Shown here piece after piece: positions 28,444-36,864 of a stretch of 64,000 bases of DNA (the first letter of the stretch is position 1; every line of letters begins with the position of its first letter). Location: NCBI RefSeq assembly GCF_002101595.1, contig NZ_LQOM01000051.1:62001-126000 (forward strand), written 5' to 3'. The translations under genes and the position numbers were made by a program. Under the pieces are notes generated by a model that searched no databases, was not told the DNA's origin, and saw nothing but the letters and a program-made list of their open reading frames with translations. Source of the DNA: Mycobacterium celatum (lineage in GTDB: Bacteria; Actinomycetota; Actinomycetes; Mycobacteriales; Mycobacteriaceae).

Positions 28444-31400
28444 TCAGTACGTCACCTCTTGGCTGCGGCGGCGCACCACGGTCACCTCGTCGCGCTGGTT
28501 GCCGGTCGGGCCCATGTAGTTGAACGCAAACGCGTGCTGGCCGTAGCCGCCGGCCAGGTGACTGGGCTTGATCCGCACCCGGGTCAGCGCGTTGTGGTTA
28601 CCGCCGCGTTTGCCGGTGGTCTCGCTGCGCGGTGTGTCGACGGTGCGTTCCTGCACGTGATAGACGAACACCACCCCGTCGGGCATCCGGTGCGACACGA
28701 TCGCCCGGCAGACGAAGACACCGTTGGTGTTGACGGCTTCCACCCAATCGTTGTCGCGCACATTGATTTTCGCTGCGTCGCCCGGGCTCATCCACATGGT
28801 CGGTCCGCCCCGCGACAGCGACAGCATGTAGAGGTTGTCCTGATAGGTGGAGTGAAACGACCACTTCGAGTGCGGGGTCAGATACCGCACAGTCAAACCG
28901 ATCCCGTCCTCGGTCGGGCCGAGCTCCGGCTGACCGAACAGCCGTGTCATGTCCAGCGGCGGACGGAACACCGGGAGATGCTCGCCGAGCTCCTCGACCC
29001 AGTCGTGGGCCAGGTAGAAGTGCATCCGCCCGGTGAGCGTGTGAAACGGCTTGAGGTTTTCGATGTTGACGGTGAACGGCGCGTAGCGGCGCCCGCCCGT
29101 CTCGCTGCCCGACCACTCCGGGCTGGTGATCACCGGGACCGGGCGCGCCTGGGTGTCGGCGTAGGTGACGCGTTTTTCCTCACTGCCCTCGGCGAGGTAG
29201 GCCAGCCGCTGCCCGGTGCGTTTTTCCAGCTCGCGGAAACCCTCCACGGCCAGTCGCCCGTTGGTGGTGCCCGAAAGCAGCAGCACCACGTCGGCCATCC
29301 GCTGGGCCGTGGTGATCGCCGGGCGGCCTTGGCCGGCACCGGAATTCATCACCCCGAACTTCGCGGCAAGTTCCTTGACCTCTTGATGAGGATGCACGGT
29401 GTAGCCCTTGACGGTCAGCCCGAACTTGTCGACCAGCGGGCCCAGCGTCTGCCACTTGTCGTAGATCGCGGTGTAGTCGCGCTCCACCACGGTGAGCTTT
29501 GCCATCGTCTTGCCCGGCACCGGCGTCTCGCCGGTGTGCAGCCAATCCCGTTCCGTGCCATCGGGATAGGCCATCGCATCCGGGGTGTCGTGCTGCAGCG
29601 CGGTGAGCACCACGTCGGTGCGCGTGCCCAGATGCTTCTTGGCCATCGCGGAAAAGGCGCGGGCGATGGCGCCGAACGCGTCGTAGTCGGTGCGGGTCTC
29701 CCACGGCGGATCGGTGGCCGCGCTAAACGAATGCACGTACGGGTGCATGTCGGTGCTGGACAGGTCGGCCTTCTCGTACCAAGTCGCCGCCGGCAGAACC
29801 AGATCCGACACCAGCGTCGTCGAGGTCATCCGGAAGTCGATCGACATCAGCAGGTCGAGCTTGCCCTCCGGAATCTCCCGGTCGCACGCGACATCGACCG
29901 GCCGCACCCCGTCAGCCGGTGGGTCGCCCAGCACGTTGGAGTCGGTTCCCAACAGGTGCTTAAGGAAGTACTCGCCGCCCTTGCCCGACGATCCGATCAG
30001 GTTGGCCCGCCAAACCGTAAGCACCCGAGGCCAGTTCACCGGATTGTCCGGGTCGGTGACGGCGAGCTTCAGTTTCCGCTGACCGAGCTGTTCGGCCACG
30101 TACTCGATCACGTCGCGTCCTGCGTCGCGTGCCTCGTCGGCGACATCGAGGCTGGAGCGGTCGAACTGCGGATAGAACGGGCTCCAGCCCATTGCCGTCG
30201 ACGACGCCAACAGGTCCATGGTGTGCTTGCCGGCGAACCGTCCCCGGCCCAGCGGGCTGGCCAACTTGTCGGCTCCGTAGGCGTCGTAGCGCCACTGGTT
30301 GGTGTGCACATACCAGTACGACGCGCCGGGCACCTGCCGCGGCGGACGCACCCAGTCGGTGGCCATCGCCATCGTCTGCCAGCCGGTCAGCGGGCGCACC
30401 TTCTCCTGGCCCACGTAGTGGGCCCAGCCGCCGCCGTTGCGTCCCATCGACCCGGTCAGCATCAACAGCGCCAGCACCGCACGGTAGATCGTGTCGCCGT
30501 GGAACCACTGACAGATACCGCTGCCCATGATGATCATCGACCGGCCACCGGATTCCTCGGCGCTGCGGGCGAATTCGCGTGCGACGCGGATGACCTGCCC
30601 GGACGACACCCCGGTGATCGTCTCTTGCCAGGCCGGCGTGTTCGGGTAGGTGGCGTCGTCGTAGCCGGTGGGCCATTCGCCGGGCAGCCCGGGCCGCGCA
30701 ACCCCATAGTGCGCCAGCATCAGGTCGAACACCGTGCACACCAAGTGATTACCGACCTGGCGTACCGGCACACCGCGCGTCACCGTGGTGCCTTCGCCGT
30801 TGATCGTGTCGAAGCTCGGCAGCGAGACGAGCGCGGTCCTGCGATCGCCGTTGGTGGCGGCGGGATGTTGCACGGTGAGCGCCGGTACGACGCTGCCGAG
30901 GTCGAGATTCCACTTGCCGACGCCGTCCTCGCCGTAGCGGAAACCCAACGAGCCGTGCGGCACCACCACGGTGTCGGTGGCCTCGTCCAGCAGCGCCGGC
31001 TTGAGGGCCGCGTTCTCGACGGCCTCGCCGATGTCGGCCGCGGTCAGATTCTTGCCCGGCACCAACGTGTCGCCGCGCTGTTCCAACTTGATCAGGAACG
31101 GCAGGTCGGTGTATTGGCGGGTGTAGTCGAGGAAGAACGGAACCTGCTGAGCCACATAGCATTCCGAGAGGATGACGTGGCCCATCGCCATGGCCAGCGC
31201 CCCGTCGGCCCCGGCGGCGCAGGGAATCCACTCGTCGGCGAACTTGGTGTTGTCGGCGTAGTCCGGGCTGACCGTGACCACCTTGGTACCGCGATAGCGG
31301 GCCTCGGCCATCCAGTGCGCGTCCGGTGTGCGGGTGATCGGGACGTTGGAGCCCCACATCATCAAATACGCTGCGTCCCACCAGTCACCGGACTCGGGCA

Positions 31401-32142
31401 CGTCGGTCTGGTCACCGAAGACTTGCGGTGAGGCCACCGGCAGGTCGGCGTACCAGTCGTAGAACGACGTCATCGGGGCGCCGATCAGCTCGAAGAACCG
31501 CGAGCCGGCGGCGTACGAGACCATCGACATGGCCGGGATCGGTGAGAAGCCGGCGACCCGGTCCGGCCCGTAGGTCTTGATGGTGTGCACGTGGGCGGCG
31601 GCGATCATCTCGGTGGCTTCGGCCCAGGACACCCGGACCAGACCACCCTTGCCGCGGGCCCGCTGGTAGCGCCGACGGCGTTCGGGGTCGGCCTGGATGT
31701 CGGCCCAGGCCAGCACCGGGTCGCCTAGCCGGGCCTTGGCTTCGCGGAACATCTCGACCAGCACGCCGCGCGCGTACGGGTAGCGAACGCGGGTCGGCGA
31801 GTAGCTGTACCAGGAGAATGAGGCGCCGCGTGGACAGCCCCGCGGCTCGTATTCGGGCCGTTCCGGGCCCACCGATGGATAGTCGGTCTGCTGGGTTTCC
31901 CAGGTGATGATGCCGTCTTTGACGTAGATCTTCCACGAGCACGACCCGGTGCAGTTGACGCCGTGCGTCGAGCGCACCACTTTGTCGTGGCTCCAGCGGT
32001 CCCGGTAGAAGACGTCAGCCTCCCGACCGCCACGGCGGGTGACCGTGCGCAGGTCGGCGGAGAACTCGCCAGGCGTGAAGAAGCGGCCGCTGCGCTCCAA
32101 CAACTCCTCGAGAGGGCCTCCGACGTGGGGCGTGACAGTCAA
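28444..32142 (-). CDS. narG: Respiratory nitrate reductase alpha subunit NarG
   Basis: Catalytic Mo-bisMGD subunit of 1232 aa, reducing nitrate to nitrite on the cytoplasmic side of the membrane. The N-terminal cluster motif HGVNCTGSCSWK and the family-typical TDYPSVGPERPEYEPRGC are present. TTG 32142 is chosen over GTG 32157: AGGAGG lies 6 nt before the TTG, and the resulting N-terminus MTVTPHVGG and length equal those I recall for M. tuberculosis NarG. It is the first gene of narGHJI. Confidence 0.95.
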   Translation of the reverse strand: MTVTPHVGGPLEELLERSGRFFTPGEFSADLRTVTRRGGREADVFYRDRWSHDKVVRSTHGVNCTGSCSWKIYVKDGIITWETQQTDYPSVGPERPEYEPRGCPRGASFSWYSYSPTRVRYPYARGVLVEMFREAKARLGDPVLAWADIQADPERRRRYQRARGKGGLVRVSWAEATEMIAAAHVHTIKTYGPDRVAGFSPIPAMSMVSYAAGSRFFELIGAPMTSFYDWYADLPVASPQVFGDQTDVPESGDWWDAAYLMMWGSNVPITRTPDAHWMAEARYRGTKVVTVSPDYADNTKFADEWIPCAAGADGALAMAMGHVILSECYVAQQVPFFLDYTRQYTDLPFLIKLEQRGDTLVPGKNLTAADIGEAVENAALKPALLDEATDTVVVPHGSLGFRYGEDGVGKWNLDLGSVVPALTVQHPAATNGDRRTALVSLPSFDTINGEGTTVTRGVPVRQVGNHLVCTVFDLMLAHYGVARPGLPGEWPTGYDDATYPNTPAWQETITGVSSGQVIRVAREFARSAEESGGRSMIIMGSGICQWFHGDTIYRAVLALLMLTGSMGRNGGGWAHYVGQEKVRPLTGWQTMAMATDWVRPPRQVPGASYWYVHTNQWRYDAYGADKLASPLGRGRFAGKHTMDLLASSTAMGWSPFYPQFDRSSLDVADEARDAGRDVIEYVAEQLGQRKLKLAVTDPDNPVNWPRVLTVWRANLIGSSGKGGEYFLKHLLGTDSNVLGDPPADGVRPVDVACDREIPEGKLDLLMSIDFRMTSTTLVSDLVLPAATWYEKADLSSTDMHPYVHSFSAATDPPWETRTDYDAFGAIARAFSAMAKKHLGTRTDVVLTALQHDTPDAMAYPDGTERDWLHTGETPVPGKTMAKLTVVERDYTAIYDKWQTLGPLVDKFGLTVKGYTVHPHQEVKELAAKFGVMNSGAGQGRPAITTAQRMADVVLLLSGTTNGRLAVEGFRELEKRTGQRLAYLAEGSEEKRVTYADTQARPVPVITSPEWSGSETGGRRYAPFTVNIENLKPFHTLTGRMHFYLAHDWVEELGEHLPVFRPPLDMTRLFGQPELGPTEDGIGLTVRYLTPHSKWSFHSTYQDNLYMLSLSRGGPTMWMSPGDAAKINVRDNDWVEAVNTNGVFVCRAIVSHRMPDGVVFVYHVQERTVDTPRSETTGKRGGNHNALTRVRIKPSHLAGGYGQHAFAFNYMGPTGNQRDEVTVVRRRSQEVTY

Positions 32143-32591
32143 GGAGGACCTCCTCACAAGTAGCGGCGCGCCTCGTCGCTCGGTTGTGGGCGTAGTGCCC
32201 CGTCGTCGTGTCTCCCGGATTGGTCAGCGACTCGACGACGATCTCGCCGACCCGTCCGACCAGCCTCGGCGTGGCCATCACCCTCGGCGGCCCGCACGCT
32301 GGTCAGCAACCGGCCCCCAGCATAGGTCGTAGGGATCGCCACAGCCACGCTGTCGACCGAGAGGGTGTTGATAGCCGCCCCCCGATCCCTGCCCGCGCGT
32401 GCTCCGGCATTCGGCGAGGTCGCCGCTCCCACGCGTTACAGGAAACCATCCGGCGTACTACCAACACGAGAAGTAAAGGTTAATGTTTCGTTTAGTTTTG
32501 TAAAAACGGAATGACGGCGCCTTGCTTCGATTGTTCTGTGACTTTCCTGCAAATCACCTGTGAATTTTTTGGTGCCTTGGAATGTCGTCGA
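32143..32591. other. Non-coding region upstream of narG, with an AT-rich block
   Basis: No convincing gene is present in this 449-nt gap; two short minus-strand frames (32154-32432 and part of 32015-32281) lack a Shine-Dalgarno and family signatures. It must hold the narG promoter. About 32460-32580 is strikingly AT-rich for this genome (runs such as TTTCGTTTAGTTTTG and ATTTTTT). No clear DosR, NarL or GlnR box was recognised by eye. GTTAC and GAAAC-like steps near 32437-32450 are too weak to call. Confidence 0.5.
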
Positions 32592-32984
32592 TCACCGGCG
32601 TGCGAGCGCACGAGCCAGCGCGGGCAACCATTCTCGGTCGGCGGGCACCCAGTCGATGTCATGCAACTCGGCCAGAGTGATCCAGCGCAGCGCGCGATGG
32701 TCATGCGGGTGGGGTTCGCCGCGCAACAGACTCACCCGATACGCCCGCAAGATCGTCGTCGCATTCAGCGCCACATCGCCGCCCAGCCGTTCGCCGACCG
32801 CGACGGCGACGCCGAGTTCCTCCGCCAGTTCGCGGGCCAGCGCGTCGGGTTCGGTCTCGCCTGCCATCACCTTGCCGCCGGGCAGTTCCCAGCGCCCGGC
32901 CAGCTCCGCGGGCCGATGCCGTTGTGCCACCAATACCGCCGCGTCCGAGATGACGGCACCGGCCACGACGATCTGGTTCCGCAT
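32592..32984 (-). CDS. mutT2: Nudix pyrophosphohydrolase MutT2
   Basis: Nudix hydrolase of 130 aa that cleans the nucleotide pool (8-oxo-dGTP, and dCTP-type substrates for mycobacterial MutT2). A perfect Nudix box is present: GGKVMAGE then REL-EELG (G-x5-E-x7-RE-x2-EE-x-G) at ~38-61. ATG 32984 starts at MRNQIVVAGAVI; upstream codons contain no better start. Two overlapping palindromes lie 6-25 nt upstream of the ATG. Confidence 0.93.
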   Translation of the reverse strand: MRNQIVVAGAVISDAAVLVAQRHRPAELAGRWELPGGKVMAGETEPDALARELAEELGVAVAVGERLGGDVALNATTILRAYRVSLLRGEPHPHDHRALRWITLAELHDIDWVPADREWLPALARALARR

Positions 32985-32990
32985 CGTCGT

Positions 32991-33009
32991 GACGGTATAC
33001 CGTCGGTAT
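32991..33009. promoter_or_regulatory. Overlapping palindromes at the mutT2 promoter
   Basis: The perfect 14-bp palindrome GACGGTATACCGTC (32991-33004) overlaps ATACCG-T-CGGTAT (32997-33009). Read towards mutT2 this contains two TATACC hexamers that could serve as -10 elements, leaving almost no leader. Either an operator or a coincidence of promoter sequence. Confidence 0.45.
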
Positions 33010-33259
33010 ATGGCTATGCGGCCGTAGGGTTGCCACACCCAAATGAGGGTTTACCTGAGGTAGTACTGGATAGCTACTACGTGGCGGGTAGTGCCGTCGC
33101 CTTCTGGGTGGATGGCCTGCCGTATGGCCAGAGCCTGTCGCCGTGGCTTGGGTTCACCAAGGCGTTTGGGCGCAACGTGCGGGTGCGCCTCGGTGGAGGG
33201 TCGGCCTAGGGGAACCGCCAACGACGTAGCTGAACACTCGCACCGTGGCGGGATGCCGC

Positions 33260-33700
33260 TTATGACAGCGGGTTGAAGGTCAGGCTCCACTACCCCTCGG
33301 TGTTGGAGACGTGGAACGTGGTGCGCCCGGTGGCGCGGTAGGTGGTGGTGCCGGAAACGCCACTGGATGGGTCCTGCCCTATGGCATCGATCAGGGCAAT
33401 GCCGTCACTGCCGTCTGCCTGCACCGGCGCCACGATCAGCGTAAAGCTGGATGCCTGGTAGGTGACGGTGTAACCGTGGGCTACCAGGTCGGCCGTTTAA
33501 CCCTGCTCGCCGCTGCCGGTGATGGTAACCGGCACCGCTGGCACCGAAGGGCTGGAAACGGTACTGATGGGCGCCCCGGTATCACTGACTATCCCGTGAT
33601 AGTTCTTGTCGGTGTCGGTTATCGGGGCACAGGCGCTGAGTGCAGCTACCGCTGCCCCGATGGTAGCGGCCACCAACACCGACGCCTTTTGCCGTGTCAA
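33260..33700 (-). pseudogene. Lipoprotein gene interrupted by two in-frame stops
   Basis: A strong ribosome-binding site (AAGGAGG, 8 nt spacing) precedes TTG 33700. It opens a lipoprotein signal with lipobox LSAC (Cys24) and a Thr/Ser/Pro-rich mature region. The frame meets TAA at 33497-33499, but the same frame continues with clear protein-like sequence (TADLVAHGYTVTYQASSF, then IVAPVQADGSDGIALIDAIG) to TAG at 33290-33292, and on to WSLTFNPLS and TAA at 33260. Two single-base changes would restore a 146-aa lipoprotein. A 67-aa product may still be made. No family recognised. It lies in the decayed island between mutT2 and the pterin dehydratase gene. Confidence 0.6.
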
Positions 33701-34036
33701 CGAAAACCCCTCCTTATGAGTGGACGTTGGTACACCCGAGCGCGCTGACAGATTAATCGGTGACCGGCACTCGCGGCGGCAGATCGACGAATGCCTTGTC
33801 CCGCCACACTGCCACCTTGCGTTCGGAGCCGTGCGGCGTTCTCAGCGGGCCCGGCTCTCAAACCCGGCTTGCATATGCGATGCCGAGGTTGAGCCACTGA
33901 GTGGTGGCGCGGTGCAAAGTTTTTCCGGGCTTATGGGTGACGCCGGCGAAGGTGGTTTGGATTTGTACCCCCGTTTAAACTTCGGTTCCCCCTCGGGCCC
34001 CCTACCCGCTTGGGCGCCGGAAAATGCACCCATGAC
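33701..34036. other. Gene-poor part of the decayed island
   Basis: No intact gene is present. On the minus strand 33753-33842 reads as a plausible protein C-terminus (KVAVWRDKAFVDLPPRVPVTD, then stop) ending 53 nt before the lipoprotein start, but it has no convincing upstream part. The rest shows no structure I can name beyond a PmeI-like GTTTAAAC at 33973-33980. Confidence 0.35.
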
Positions 34037-34297
34037 TTGATTAACGGCTGGCGCGCCCGGCGAATGCGCCGCGACGGCACGACCTACCGCGACAATGCCG
34101 CCACCGTCGAAGCCAGGCTCCCGTAGGTTCGCAAGGCGTTACGCGAAGCTCACAAGGTCGGACGACGGCGCGAGATGCGCCAGGAGATCCGCGACGCTGG
34201 CGGACTGGGGACGTGGTGGGACTTGGACGGGACTGCGAATCGCCCCTCGAAGGAGGGCAACGTCAGGCACCATAAGCGCCGTGGCAGATCCATATGA
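34037..34297 (+). pseudogene. Decayed reading frame, possibly phage-derived
   Basis: One frame reads LINGWRARRMRRDGTTYRDN...VEARLP, hits TAG at 34124-34126, and continues in frame VRKALREAHKVGRRREMRQE...GGLGTWWDLDGTANRPSKEG to TGA 34295-34297. The continuous basic/acidic helical character on both sides of the stop suggests a broken gene. The frame seems to continue upstream without a start. No family was recognised. It overlaps the start of the next small gene by 17 nt. Confidence 0.35.
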
Positions 34298-34481
34298 CAA
34301 GCTCCACGAGACCCGTGAGAAGAGCGAGGCCGGGCTCAACGCCATCTTCGATGACATACACCCCAATGAGTCGCCGCTCGCATACGGCATCAAAGCAAGG
34401 GTCGGCGACGAACTCATCGTCGGAGTGCTAGACGGTCTGGTGCACGCGCTAGCCGAATTGGAAAAACGAAGCGGCGGTTGA
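34281..34481 (+). CDS. Small hypothetical protein of the island
   Basis: Protein of 66 aa from GTG 34281 (MADPYDKLHETREKSEAGLN...FDDIHPNESPLAYGIKARVG, then LIVGVLDGLVHALAELEKRSGG). Acidic and soluble with a hydrophobic helix near the C-terminus; no signal or TM segment. The codon third positions are less G/C-biased than in the flanking core genes, which fits acquired DNA. Function unknown; a phage or plasmid origin is inferred from context only. Confidence 0.5.
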   Translation: MADPYDKLHETREKSEAGLNAIFDDIHPNESPLAYGIKARVGDELIVGVLDGLVHALAELEKRSGG

Positions 34482-34497
34482 GGCATCCCGCCGCCGT

Positions 34498-34599
34498 TCA
34501 CGCCAGCCAGTAGCCCAAGGCGATGATCTCGGCGACGGAGGCGATGCCGCCTGCCATGCCGACGGCGACTGCGCCATGCGGGTACAGCCGGTCGATCAT
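34498..34599 (-). CDS. 33-aa single-TM peptide coupled to the DUF2510 gene
   Basis: ATG 34599 overlaps the TGA of the DUF2510 gene (ATGA), giving a 33-residue peptide that is nearly all one TM helix (MIDRLYPHGAVAVGMAGGIA, then SVAEIIALGYWLA). The exact 4-nt overlap and the hydrophobic character argue for a real coupled gene. Function unknown; it could be a partner subunit or a holin-like/toxic peptide, both speculative. Confidence 0.5.
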   Translation of the reverse strand: MIDRLYPHGAVAVGMAGGIASVAEIIALGYWLA

Positions 34600-34958
34600 G
34601 GTTGACCGCCTGTGATGTGCCGCTGCGCTTTGCCGATGGGGCGCGCGATTGAGCTGGGCGGTGGCGCCGGGGGTGGCGGTGGTAGCTGTGACCATGCGCG
34701 GCCGTCCCAATACCGCTGGTTACCCGCCGGGTCTGGGTACCACCCCGCAGGCGGCAACACGGGTGGCGGCAGTGGCGGCGGTAGCGCCGCCGCGGCGGCA
34801 GAAGGTCGAGCCGAGGGAGTACATATCACTACGATGAGCCCGATGAGCCCGAGCAACCCACCCCACGCGAGGCCGTAGCCCCAGCCGCGGCCCTTGGCGT
34901 TGCTGATGCCGCCCGCCGCGACGGCGAAGACGATCCACCACAAAATCAAAAATTCCAT
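34596..34958 (-). CDS. DUF2510 membrane protein
   Basis: Protein of 120 aa. TM1 is at ~2-17, a Gly-rich connector follows and TM2 is at ~29-45, then an Ala/Pro-rich linker (PPPLPPPVLPP). A DUF2510 motif (AGWYPDPAGNQRYWDGRAW) lies at ~76-94 and a short tail follows. DUF2510 is common in actinobacterial membrane proteins and in mycobacteriophage genomes. ATG 34958 is preferred to a longer GTG form because it begins directly with the TM helix and follows a GGCGAG/GGGGATGG stretch. Confidence 0.75.
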   Translation of the reverse strand: MEFLILWWIVFAVAAGGISNAKGRGWGYGLAWGGLLGLIGLIVVICTPSARPSAAAAALPPPLPPPVLPPAGWYPDPAGNQRYWDGRAWSQLPPPPPAPPPSSIARPIGKAQRHITGGQP

Positions 34959-35206
34959 CTCGCCATCCCCTTTCTCGGCTGACCGCTCGCCACCTACTAC
35001 CACATTTTAGGCGGACGCGGTGGCACTTCGCAGATAATTCATTGCGCCACAATGGGTTTCCAGATGCGGAACGGCGTCGGTGTAACGCACGCCTTCATAC
35101 TCCGCGGGGGCCTGATTTCGCCGAAAACCCTTACGCATAATGTGGGGTCACCGGTACCATGAATTGCTGGGAATCCCCTGGTGGCTATACCGGTATTGTC
35201 AGGCGT

Positions 35207-35491
35207 ATGGCTGTGTTAACGGATGAGCAAGTAGACGCCGCACTGCCCGAACTCAACGGTTGGAAGCGCGAGGACGGCGCCCTGCGCCGGTCGATCAAGT
35301 TTCCGTCGTTCCTCGACGGTATCGACGCCGTGCGCCGGGTCGCCGAGCACGCCGAAGCCAAGGATCATCACCCTGACATCGATATCCGTTGGCGGACAGT
35401 GACTTTCGCGCTGGTAACGCATTCGGCTGGCGGCATCACGCAAAACGACATCGACATGGCGCGCGATATCGACGGGATTATCGGGGACTGA
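35207..35491 (+). CDS. phhB: Pterin-4a-carbinolamine dehydratase (Rv1159A type)
   Basis: Small dehydratase of 94 aa that regenerates pterin cofactor (PCD/DCoH family). The active-site histidine pair is in [14 protein letters not shown], with the family ends [12 protein letters not shown] and [17 protein letters not shown] 35207 gives the usual family length. Its 3' end overlaps the 3' end of pimE by 14 nt (convergent). In M. tuberculosis it neighbours mutT2; here a ~2-kb island separates them. Confidence 0.9.
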   Translation: MAVLTDEQVDAALPELNGWKREDGALRRSIKFPSFLDGIDAVRRVAEHAEAKDHHPDIDIRWRTVTFALVTHSAGGITQNDIDMARDIDGIIGD

Positions 35492-36620
35492 CCGTCCGCC
35501 GTCCCGTCGTTGCGATCCACGCCAGGGTCGCCAGCGTCGCAACGATGTACACCAGCCCGGCCCAGGCCAGATACCACGGCCGGTCGCTCTGCCAGATGGT
35601 CGGCTGGGCGAAGCTAAGCAGCCACGGCACGCCAACGAGGGTGAGCACCAGCCAGCCCCACCCAAGGATGCGGGCGCCGCGAAGCTCCGACAGCGGGCCG
35701 TGAATCAGCCAGATCATCAAGGGCACCAACCACACCCAGTGATGCGTCCACGAAATCGGCGAGAGCAGCAGCCCGAACAACTCGACGACCAGCAGTTGGC
35801 CGAGTCGGTCGTTGTCGAGCGCTCGCCAGGCCAGGACGGCCAGTAATGCGGTGACCGCGATACCGGCCAGCACCAGCGGGCCGTAGCCGGCGTCGTGCCC
35901 GACGATGCGGGAGATGCCGCCGCGCCAGGACTGGTTGAACGACGTACCGATCGGACCGACGCGTTTGGTGTCCCGCAAGAGATCGGCGAAGTAGTAGCGG
36001 GCCTGGTCGCCGACCACCAGCGCCGACACCGCGACGGTGCCCAGGAAGACGACGGCCGAGAACACCGCGGCGCCCCATCGCCGGGCACCGACGAAGTAGA
36101 GACCGGTGATCGCCGGCGTCAGCTTCACCCCCGCCGCCGTGCCGACTAACAACCCGGACAACCACCATCGGGTGGTGTAGACCGCGCACAACCCTGCCAG
36201 CACCAGCAGCACGTTGACCTGTCCGTAGTCAAAGGTGCTGCGCAGCGGCTCGATCCAGATCGCCACCGCCGTCCAGAGCATCGCGACTCGATGGCCTTCG
36301 CGGGCCGCCACGCCGAGCAGTCGCTGGCTGACACGCACCACGCCGTATAGCGCGGCCATGGTCCCGACCTGCCAGCAGAAGGCGACCACGCCGAACGGCA
36401 GTAGGTGCAGCGGATAGAAGACCACCGCCGCGAACGGCGGATAGGTGAACGGCAGCGGGAAATCCGGCGTCTGATCGGCGTAGACGTAGCTGTATAAGCT
36501 GCCGGGATGGTCGAGGGCGGCGGCGCCGCCGATGTAGACGTGCAGGTCGACGAAGTTGGCGCCGTTGGGAGTCAGGTACGTCCAGGCCAATCGGGCGGCG
36601 ACGCTGAGTACCAGCAGCAA
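35478..36620 (-). CDS. pimE: Polyprenol-phosphate-mannose mannosyltransferase PimE
   Basis: GT87-family integral membrane mannosyltransferase, ~380 aa as called, with 9-10 TM helices. It adds the fifth mannose (alpha-1,2) to polar PIMs. The catalytic aspartate of the family lies in the first periplasmic loop ([11 protein letters not shown]). TTG 36620 is the first canonical start in this frame. The frame stays open to 36816 and its upstream 65 codons include a plausible polar N-terminus, but no ATG, GTG or TTG, so the true start is unresolved. It works upstream of the LpqW-controlled branch point. Confidence 0.88.
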   Translation of the reverse strand: MLLVLSVAARLAWTYLTPNGANFVDLHVYIGGAAALDHPGSLYSYVYADQTPDFPLPFTYPPFAAVVFYPLHLLPFGVVAFCWQVGTMAALYGVVRVSQRLLGVAAREGHRVAMLWTAVAIWIEPLRSTFDYGQVNVLLVLAGLCAVYTTRWWLSGLLVGTAAGVKLTPAITGLYFVGARRWGAAVFSAVVFLGTVAVSALVVGDQARYYFADLLRDTKRVGPIGTSFNQSWRGGISRIVGHDAGYGPLVLAGIAVTALLAVLAWRALDNDRLGQLLVVELFGLLLSPISWTHHWVWLVPLMIWLIHGPLSELRGARILGWGWLVLTLVGVPWLLSFAQPTIWQSDRPWYLAWAGLVYIVATLATLAWIATTGRRTVSPR

Positions 36621-36864
36621 CGGCCCGGCGGCGTGCGGCGCAATCGCCCGCCGACGGGTGGTCGGTGCCGCCGGGGCGGCCGAGGTCGTGTCTACCTGCC
36701 CGACTGTAGCGAGGCTTGCGTGGCGGCGGCCTTCTCGCGGCGGCGGGTCACCGCCACCGCTCGGTGCCGTAACGATCGAATAACCGCCACACGTGTCACT
36801 TGAGTCACTCTGACATCACGCGAACTATCAGGCCCGGATGTGTCGTCGAGACCCAGGGAGAGTC

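Noticed and set aside
28432-31431. 999-codon plus-strand open frame opposite narG
   Set aside because: It is exactly antisense to narG, has His/Arg/Val-rich composition typical of complementary high-GC frames, and shows no family motif.
32142-32157. AGGAGGTCCTCC palindrome at the narG start as a regulatory hairpin
   Set aside because: The arms have no loop and cannot fold as a hairpin; the AGGAGG is simply the Shine-Dalgarno of narG.
32154-32432. 92-codon minus-strand frame upstream of narG
   Set aside because: No ribosome-binding site, Arg/Gly/Asp-rich shadow-like composition, and it overlaps the narG start region.
33973-33980. GTTTAAAC as an att or origin signature
   Set aside because: A lone 8-bp restriction-type palindrome without a partner repeat or integrase gives no support.
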